Shown here: positions 56,637 to 64,000 of the stretch, piece after piece
Layout: each line of letters opens with the position of its first letter
How positions within the stretch are numbered: position 1 is the stretch's first letter
From: Leucocoprinus leucothites
Taxonomy: Eukaryota > Basidiomycota > Agaricomycetes > Agaricales > Agaricaceae
Length of the DNA stretch: 64,000 nucleotides
Direction of reading: 5' to 3'
NCBI GenBank assembly: GCA_013368445.1
Contig: JAACJO010000005.1
Span: forward strand, 744,001 to 808,000
Program-made: the position numbers and the translations under genes
The notes under the pieces: generated by a model
Database searches by the model: none
What the model was told of the DNA's origin: nothing
The model's input: only the letters and a program-made list of their open reading frames with translations

Positions 56637-59600
56637 ATGGATGCGGCAGGCTTAGCAGTCGGCGTAGTAGCCTTGTGGAAGTCCTGTGTTCAGGTTTTTG
56701 AAGTAATCAGCCTCACGCGGCAGTACGGCATGGACTACGAGATCCTATCCATCAAACTGGAAGTAGAGCGCGTGCGGCTTCTCTCGTGGGGCCACGCTGT
56801 TGGCCTGAGCGATGTCGCTAACAGAGCAGACACCCGGCTCAAGCGCATTGAGGTCCACAGCGCTGTTATACGACTGCTGGGCTGCATTCAGCGTGTTTTT
56901 GAGGACTCGGAGCGGCTGCAGGATACATACGGGCTGCGGTTGAGCTTGGCTACACCTGAAGAGGGTGGATTGACAACCGCGGAAGAACAACCGTCGCAGA
57001 GCCAGATGATACTTGGAGGCGTCTTCACGCGTGCTTATGCGAACCTGCGCCGCATAGCGCTAGAAAGGCAGCGCAACACACCCATTATTCGTAGATCAAA
57101 GTGGGCGGTACACGACCGCAAGAAATTCATGGCGCTCGTGGCCGAGGTGCGTGGGTTCAACGATAGCTTAGAGAGTCTATTCCCAGATGCAAAGCTGAGA
57201 ATGATGGATGCAATGCAGAGTGACATCGACCAGGCGGTACAGGTTAGAGATCTACAACTGTTGCAGGAGGCAACAGCGGGGGAGCAAGGTCTCGAGGATA
57301 TCTCGGAACGTGCTAGTATAAGGCTAGAGGCTTTGGGGTCTACTGCCTCTGCAGGGACCGAGTTACCATCTGGGCCTCGGAGCGTCCTGACGGTTACAGA
57401 GGACAGAGAAGAAGATCGGGCTGAGCGGGAAACGGTTGAAGGTGTGGATGAGGGAGCACCTGGCAATGACCAAGCACTAGAAAACAAGGGACAGTTAACA
57501 GTTTCAGGGGAGCAAGAAATGGACGAATTGTCAAAACAGCTCAGGGACGTTCACTTGTATGTGCAGAGGAAGAGCGCGGGGGCCTTGACCCTCAGCCGTA
57601 TTGGACCATATGCCCCTCTACCGCGCTGTTCTGCCCATGCCTACTGGGACGGAGATAATTCAGACCATGGTAGATGGGATCCTTGGGCCGATCGAGACAA
57701 AGGCTTTGTACCCATGTTGCATGCTTCCTTTGGTTAGTCCCTTTCTTCCTGTAATACTTCCATACAGTATGCTGATTAGGTAAAGACTTGTACAAGAGGA
57801 AGAAATACATGAAGAAGTCGGGTGGGGATAAATATGAATCTCCTGACTCCGAAGATTACGTCCTGCTTGATCCCGAGAGCCACATCAAATTTGAGAACGT
57901 CAACCCCGGGACCGTCACAGTCGAGGGCTTCGGCCTCGAGTGCTGGGAGTTCGAGAGTCGAAAGCCTGGTTGGGAAGATACCATACTCGTCAATCACTCA
58001 GACCTACCAGTGTTGCCTGCCAGGAGACTATTACGCAGGATCGATGAGCTCCAAACAAACCCGGGCAGGTTCGGCTGGAATCCCGACGAGGAAGAGCTCA
58101 ACCTGAAGCAATTTGTCGGCACTCTTGGGTATGTTAGCATATCTCATCCGTGACTGATAGCACAAGCTGACTGGTATCACTCCATTCCCCATTCATGATC
58201 TAGCATCACGTACTATGATCCGGCCTATGAGAGGGATCGAAAGCGTTGGATCGGGGACCTGTACAGCGTATTAAATCGCACCGACATCTTTGCCGACTTC
58301 ACACAAGAGTCGAGCGTGGGAATACAATGGTTAGTGACCGCCAACAATGACAGTATCGGACTCTGGAACTTCCTGCGCCAAGTCATTGTGACCTGGGAGC
58401 TCGCCACGCGCTTGAAATACCTGGACGGGGGCGGGTATACGGGCTTCACTGCACGCATCCTGGCTAGCCTCATCATTTCAGACTTATGGCTGAAGCACGT
58501 AAAGATTATATTGAGGGATACAGTAGTGCCCATAACCGGTTTGAAGAAGCTAGAGACAGGCACGGAGAAGGCAAAAGCGGAAGAGCTCAAGAAAATGGGT
58601 GACGAAGCCTGGAAAAGGAAGGAATATCAAGCAGCTTCCGACCTGTACACAGAGGCCATGAAGATCGACCTCACCAACGCTATCTACCGATGCAACAGAG
58701 CAGCAGCGCAGCTAGGACAGGAGAACTGGATGAATGCAGAAGAGGATGCCTACCTTGCGACGCAGCTTGATCCCAAGTATGCCAAGGCATGGTCCCGGTT
58801 AGGTATGGCCAGACTCAAGCTGGGACACTACAAGCAGGCGAAGAGGGCCTACGAGCAGGCATTACATATCGCTGGCAAGGATGCGACTGCAGCGATGCAA
58901 CAGGGGTTGGCGGATGCTAAAGCAAAAATCAACGAGACTGTCGATGCCATCATGGCCGAGACCGACAAGGCTAAACGCCATGCTATGCGTTCCGATTTCG
59001 CGGACGAGGACTTCGAGATATTTAGCAAAGAACCTGAATTCCATTCAGTGATTCACGGGCAGCAGGTTGAGGGTCTTTTGTTTTTTGCGGAGAAAATCAA
59101 ATGGCCCTATATCAACGAAGTGCGTGACTATGCAGAAGATGTGTATAGTACGCTCAGGGGCGGAGGAACTATTGATATGAACCTACATGACTGGTTGTAT
59201 GGCCTCGGTCTTCCTGGCAAGTGGTTCGCCTTCAAGATCATGTCGGCGTTGATCCTCTGTACACCGAGCATCAGAGACACAGTCGGTGTTTCTCATTACT
59301 ACGATTCTGGATTTTCCCTTCCAGCACGTTCCTACTGGCGCTATCGCACAGTCCTTGGCCGAGTGCTAGGCTGTCTTCCCGGTGTTCAGGCACTATGTGG
59401 ATGGATGGGCCCCTGTCCTCCTGTTGAATTCGATCCCCCCCAGGGAGACTTACAGAAGCCACGCCACATTCGCATCTTGGCGCGTCACATTACACCCTTT
59501 GACCACCGCAAGACAGACGTCAATGACCGTGACCGCATCCACGAGTGGGATGACCACAACCGAGCCACTGATATCCAACCTGATGAAGAGATCGATGCTT

Positions 59601-60190
59601 ATGTTGTGGACATGAAAGACTCAAGCAAATGGATCATCCCCGAGCCGCCCGTACACGATATCAGCACCTGTCAGCTCAAAAGCATCAAGCTGCGCAAGTT
59701 GCCTTTGGATATCAAAGTTGCGAGCCAGACCGCAAAGGGTGACTTGCAAGACCTCTACATAGAGAACGAGACCGAGTACCGCGCCAGCCTCGAGTTCATA
59801 ATGGATGATGACCCCAATCGTCCAATAACATACAAGCTGCTAACAAATCCCGTCTTTGTGACGCCACCGCCGTGCCGCCCAGGGCCCAAGGGGCCGCATG
59901 AGGTACATATGCGTGAGCTACCACGTTATCGAAAGAACATCTGGTCTATCGGGCAGCTGAAAGACCATACGAGCTTTGGGGACGACTTGGACTCGGAGAA
60001 CTTTGACGATGACGTCATGATTATCAATGCGACAGGCAAGGGCTCTGAAGTACTAGCGAGGGCTTGGTGCTCGGAGCGCGGGAGGAACGCCGTTATCCGA
60101 CGTGCTGGTGGGCCCTGTTTTGTTTGTGCTGTTCGGGCAGCTGGCAAGACTGGGGGTCTGGGTCTGGGGACTTTGATCTGGGTGGGATGA
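56637..60190 (+). CDS. HeLo-domain / TPR fusion protein (putative allorecognition or cell-death protein)
   Basis: Three exons (56637-57732, 57780-58128, 58204-60190) give 1,143 aa. Residues 1 to about 220 match the HeLo (prion-inhibition and propagation) domain: a hydrophobic N-terminal helix (AAGLAVGVVALWKSCVQVF), QYGMDYEILSIKLEVERVRL, LSWGHAVGL, and the later helix VRGFNDSLESLFPD. In HET-S this domain is the membrane-active part that kills incompatible cells when activated. Residues 235-300 are an acidic, disordered linker. Residues about 310-600 form an unrecognised folded region (GFGLECWEFESRKPGW, RDRKRWIGDLYSVLNRTDIF). Residues about 605-725 are three TPRs of cochaperone type (KKMGDEAWKRKEYQAASDLY, NRAAAQLGQENWMNAEEDAY, AWSRLGMARLKLGHYKQAKR). 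The last 410 aa are unrecognised and end in a Cys- and Gly-rich tail. There is no NACHT or NB-ARC ATPase motif. Function is inferred from HeLo. Confidence 0.82.
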
Positions 60191-60378
60191 GTTCGTTACT
60201 TGCTAGAGGAATAGACTTTCGTAGTAATGTATTTATCTTGGTTTTTATTCGAGGTTCGTTTCGGCTACAGTACGGAAGTCAAACAGCCCGTCGTACTTAA
60301 AATTTGAGGAGAGGGCGCAGATTCTCATGAGACTTTCTTGTCTTTTTCTTATTCCAGAATTGTAGCCCATTATGCCAA
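60191..60378. other. Downstream flank of the HeLo-TPR gene
   Basis: 188 bp to the tRNA gene; no coding signal. Confidence 0.4.
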
Positions 60379-60470
60379 GGCACTATAGCCAAGTGGTTAC
60401 GGCGACAGATTCGAATCTTAGTACAATCTGTTCCTCTTTGAGGGCGCAGGTTCAAATCCTGCTGGTGTCG
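60379..60470 (+). tRNA. tRNA-Ser(CGA) with a 10-nt intron
   Basis: A full cloverleaf can be drawn. Acceptor stem GGCACTA (60379-60385) pairs with TGGTGTC (60463-60469), discriminator G at 60470. D stem is GCC/GGC (60388-60390, 60401-60403). Anticodon stem ACAGA/TCTGT (60405-60409, 60427-60431) encloses TTCGAA, a 10-nt intron (60416-60425) after position 37, and the final A. Anticodon CGA is at 60412-60414. A long variable arm (CCTC/GAGG) shows a class II tRNA, and G73 fits serine. T arm GCAGG-TTCAAAT-CCTGC is at 60446-60462. It reads UCG codons. Confidence 0.93.
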
Positions 60471-60475
60471 TTTTT
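60471..60475 (+). terminator. RNA polymerase III terminator
   Basis: A run of five T immediately after the tRNA 3' end. Confidence 0.8.
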
Positions 60476-60808
60476 CTCTTTCTCCAAGAGAATGAACAAT
60501 GCATTTTTTGCCTCTTATAGAAGGGGGGTTTGTTTCAACATCTAGTGTATTGTTTCTTCTCCGCATTTGAATACCGTGTTATGCACTACCCTAATGCCGA
60601 GATGACATAGAATGGCCTTTATTCCGATCAGGCATGTTCTACTTTGAGATTTACCGTGGACTCTAGGCCATCTGATTCATCAAATACACGGTGAGTCATC
60701 TCATGTCTTATTTATTAATTCCCGAAAAAATAGCTACATCTAAAGTATTATGCCGATAAATACATACACACAAGTAAAGGTTGATAATTAAACTGAACCT
60801 ATTGTATC
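60476..60808. other. Intergenic, AT-rich
   Basis: Downstream of the tRNA gene and 3' of POT1; no gene seen. Confidence 0.45.
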
Positions 60809-63301
60809 TTAGTTTTCAACATCGATTAAAAGGTGAACAGGTTCCAAATCCGCCAACTGAAAACGACCAATGACAAGTGAAGAAAACGTGGATTCCCGTT
60901 TCAGTTTCTCCGTGATGTCCCCTTGCTCATTCAAGGTACCTAGTAGAGGTTGGAGTCTTTGACTGAGTTTGGCAAAAATGCTAGGACGAAATATATCGTC
61001 TCGTATATCTATGCCTTGTAGCAGGTTGCTCTGTGATCAGCTGTCAGCTTCAGCACTATTGAATGAATCGTATAAATGGAGGTACCTCGTTCCTCAAAAA
61101 TATTTCCATTCTATCCCCTGCCTTGTCCTCGACCAGCAACAACACCTCCAATTTATGGAGGACAAACTCGTGGTCAATGTCTTGACAAATGCGACAAGCC
61201 AGATTGCCTTTAGGGACCCTAGTAGGTACAGTTCTGGAGGAGATCAAACGGTATTGCCAAGAAGTCGCACCTTTGTTTGCACTGAGAACACCAGGCACGT
61301 ATCCACTCACTTGGTGAGCGAGGATAATAGTCGATTACTCGAGCAATGACTCTGGCTCTCAGGAGTTCTTTCGTGGTGGTGTTGAGTTGTGCGATCATAG
61401 AATTGGCACTTGAGGCCAGTTGAGGGTTGATTTGAGCATCCTGCTCGTTTTTCCAGCCCTTTTTACGCCTTGTACTAATAAGTAAGAGATCAAAGAAACA
61501 GTAAAAGTTGTCACATACTTGCGCAATGCATGAAAGTCTTTGTTTGAACTATTGTCCCCAATTCGATCGATAAGCATGTGATATCCTCCCAATTCGCCTT
61601 GGAGCGTGTTGGCATCCCCAACAGGCATGAGACGAAGGTTAGTTATGGTAAGGAAATTTCCTTCTTTCAGGGCTTCTGCGTATCCGATTTGACTATCGCG
61701 GAGTTGAATGCGGACAATTCGACCTTCCAGACCTCGAGACCACTCTCCCGTGTAAGGGTGTGCAAGCTCTGGATGAATCGTATAATCGGTTACATCGAGG
61801 TACATATGGTCTGGTCCCTTCTTGGTGACGTGTAGCAACTAGAGGAAAATGAGGAACATACAAACACTATTCAGCTGGTAGATGACTCACTTCTACTGTA
61901 CAGTTGAAGAATTCCTTCGCGCGAACATTTTGAAAGAGTTTGTGAGGGAAGGAGTGCAAGTCCTGCGGGTTTTGCTTCTCCCATTCCTTCTTACGTCTTG
62001 AAAGTGCCAAAGTCAATTTCAGACCGAAAGAGCCAATGTTGGAACATACTCGAGCAGTGCCTGCAAATGAGGGTAATCATCATCACAATCAAGCTGGCTG
62101 AACTTGGTTTCTACCAACTTTCCCTCCACAAAGCCATTCGTACTGCAAACCATACGGGCGTTTCGGACAGACCAGAATGTGTTGGGTTTGAACGTTTTCC
62201 CCAGGGCAGCTGCCGCTCCCCAAAGGTTGAAAAGAAGTACGCGGTCATTTAACCCAATCGGACACCAAGGAGCCTGGCAGATTGCAGCTTGGGCATTCTT
62301 GGTATAGTCCGTGACGTATAGAGTGTAAACTTCGTTCTCGTTCTCAAAGCCGTTGAGGACCTGCGGTGATACTTTTCAAGTCAAGACTTAAGGAAATTGG
62401 GATCAATCTACCTCAAAAGTGCAATCGAGATACCCCTCCGGCTCCACACTTGGTCCTGCATCGCAGAAGAGCCGGTGTTCGCGAGGCTGACGAGACGAAC
62501 CAGGAATGGAGAAACTGAGTTGATGAACCTGTCCGGTTGTCTCTGCAGCTAGCGGATTTTTCTCCTTCCACCATTCGGCAAGTCGTTTGCAGTAGTGTTC
62601 CTCTGCCTCTAACCCTTTCAAAAAGGGAGAAAAACGAAAACCGCCCATCACAAGTTCCCCGCTCTCAGGGGCATCGCCCATGTCAGGCTCAAGTAAGCAC
62701 CCTCGGGTGATGGAGTAAGCTGCCCATTGCATCTTGTCGCTGTACCCTACACCAGAGAAACCATTGGTAGTTTGTACCTTGGTGCAATTCAGGATGTGAT
62801 ATACACGCATACATTATATTGAAAGATTTGTGCTCACCTTCAGGTTACGGAAAATCAGAATATCACCAGTGTTCGCTTGCGGCAGCCATTCCTTAAACTT
62901 TTTTTGAAAAATTACGACGCTTAGGTCGGTGGGAGGATAATCAGGATCCTCAAATGAACTAGGATCCTGTATATGGACAGTGGTCGACCAATCTACTCGC
63001 TGTCAAATAGGGAACACCTTCGCAAAGAGCCAAAACTAACCGCCTTTCGTCGTAATACGAGGTGAATTACGATTTTTGACGATGGCGATGACATGAAATA
63101 GACTGTAGAGCTTCATTTTTGTGATTTCCTTGAGCGAGCTGTAAGTATACTGCGGCTATATCTGCGTGTTTAGGTCTGAGAGGGAAAGGAGAGATATACG
63201 AGAGCTACCTGAGAATATCGCAGCTGTGCCAACCACCCTTCTGGTGTATTTTCGTCAATTTTCCCAAGACCTATCCTCTGGAAAAAGTTCCCTCTGAGCA
63301 T
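60809..63301 (-). CDS. POT1: Telomere single-strand binding protein Pot1
   Basis: The ATG at 63301 opens MLRGNFFQRIGLGKIDENTP, and exon 1 (63301-63209) splices in phase 0 to exon 2 at 63155. The first OB fold reads YTYSSLKEITKMKLYSLFHV, IAIVKNRNSP, DWSTTVHIQDPSSFEDPDYP and ANTGDILIFRNLKVQT, then GVGYSDKMQWAAYSI. The second OB fold has NENEVYTLYVTDYTKNAQ, and a further OB-like unit has DHMYLDVTDYTIHPELAH and GNFLTITNLRLMPVGD. The gene ends ADLEPVHLLIDVEN with the stop at 60809, roughly 700 aa. Pot1 binds the G-rich overhang and caps chromosome ends. Its start codon lies inside the 3' end of the upstream open frame, which stops at 63255, so the two may instead be spliced into one protein. Confidence 0.87.
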
Positions 63302-64000
63302 TTATCAACATTGGTGAAGGAGAACGCACCCCCAAGTCGACTACAGCAGGCTTCGCAGGACCAGCAGCAACACTAGAGCCTTGCAGAATACCCGCGTTCG
63401 AAGGTCCAGCTACATTACTTTGCGGAGATTGTTGTGCGAGTGATTGTTTGGCAGCAGAGGCTGCCGCCACCTGAGCAACCTGTTCAGCAACTTGTAGTCG
63501 TTTCTTCTCCCTCTTTGCTTCTTTTTTACTCTTCGGAGGAGCATGCGATCCTTCTGCAGTAGGTAACTGAGGCTGCAAGGATACTGGTTCCAGGACGGTA
63601 GATGTGGCTTCCACAGGTGACTCAAGTTTGACAATAGATTCATCCGCTGGTGTAGACTCTTCCTTGGGAGAAGGCTCCCGAGTCTTATTTGGCTTCGCAT
63701 TCCGCGAAGCCATGGACTGAGCACGCTCACTCGGCGTGAGTTCAACAACTTCAGGTTTCGTGTCCTCTTCCTTAAGAGGACTGACGTTCGATTGGCCCCT
63801 TTGAAGAAGTTCCGACGTTTGTTTCGGAAAGGGGATAGCAGGAGTAGCGAACCAAGGATCTTGAGCTTCTGCAGCTTCGAGTTGCTGAACTTTACAAAAC
63901 ATCAATATACCGATGCTCGAACAACAAATATACTCCACTCACGCTGCCAAGTATTCACAAACCGCGATTCCCCTTTCCTCTTCCGCCTAAACACAACACC
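63255..64000 (-). CDS. 3' part of an unrecognised gene, cut by the right edge
   Basis: An exon entering from the edge (to 63943) reads VFRRKRKGESRFVNTWQ and splices across a 53-nt GT-AG intron (63942-63890) to LQQLEAAEAQDPWFATPAIP. The frame continues through a disordered Pro/Ser/Glu region and a basic coiled-coil-like helix (KKEAKREKKRLQVAEQVAQV), then a Gln/Ser-rich stretch, to a stop at 63255. I recognise no domain. The stop lies 47 nt inside POT1 exon 1 in another frame. It may be a separate gene overlapping POT1, or the N-terminal part of a longer POT1 product if an unresolved intron near 63300-63360 joins the two frames. Confidence 0.6.

Noticed and set aside
63410..63748. 112-codon minus-strand frame
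   Set aside because: Shifted frame within the right-edge gene; the main frame is longer and splices properly.

Overview
The window reads as nuclear DNA of a filamentous basidiomycete, most likely an Agaricomycete. Genes are dense and on both strands, cut by many short introns of about 47-75 nt. The protein families (ECL1-like factor, Vps54, Sam35/metaxin, fungal TilS, Hop1, Rap1, Pot1, Stt4, HeLo domain) are fungal. There are no operons, no CRISPR array and no phage. Gene models were built by joining reading frames across introns by eye; where I summed exon lengths they stay in frame.

Layout. 1-375: 5' part of an unrecognised gene leaving the left edge. 923-2331 (-): ECL1/2/3-type zinc protein. 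2332-8998: a 6.7 kb stretch with no supportable gene. 8999-14169 (-): VPS54 of the GARP tether. 15790-16864 (+): metaxin-like SAM subunit. 17222-18444 (-) and 18553-20651 (+): a divergent pair, a TLC-domain membrane protein and a TilS-type tRNA lysidine synthetase. 20728-24304 (-): two tandem alpha/beta hydrolases. 25602-27308 (-): LisH/SRP40-C nucleolar protein, divergent from RIB4 lumazine synthase (27402-28105). 28296-29508 (+): Gtr1/RagA GTPase. 29925-33079 (-): telomere protein RAP1. 33484-33838 (-): a gene remnant. 33926-36123 (-): CAX-type Ca2+/H+ exchanger. 36268-37023 (-): histidine phosphatase. 37340-40704 (-): DOA1/PLAA. 41390-44776 (-): meiotic HOP1. 44984-45542 (-): TRAPP subunit TRS23, divergent from a glutaminyl cyclase (45687-47243). 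47305-48131 (-): small coiled-coil protein. 48361-55884 (+): PI4-kinase STT4. 56637-60190 (+): HeLo-TPR protein. 60379-60470 (+): tRNA-Ser(CGA). 60809-63301 (-): POT1. 63255-64000 (-): an unrecognised gene leaving the right edge.

Most genes are single-copy housekeeping functions: membrane traffic (VPS54, TRS23, STT4), mitochondria (metaxin, probably TilS), TOR signalling (GTR1), ubiquitin/Cdc48 (DOA1), telomeres (RAP1, POT1) and meiosis (HOP1). They do not form a pathway cluster. The accessory part is the HeLo-TPR gene, a likely member of the fungal allorecognition/cell-death repertoire, beside a tRNA gene. The most striking structural signal is an AT-AC intron followed by an 8-nt exon inside the STT4 kinase active-site region. 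POT1 also starts inside the 3' end of the open frame upstream of it.
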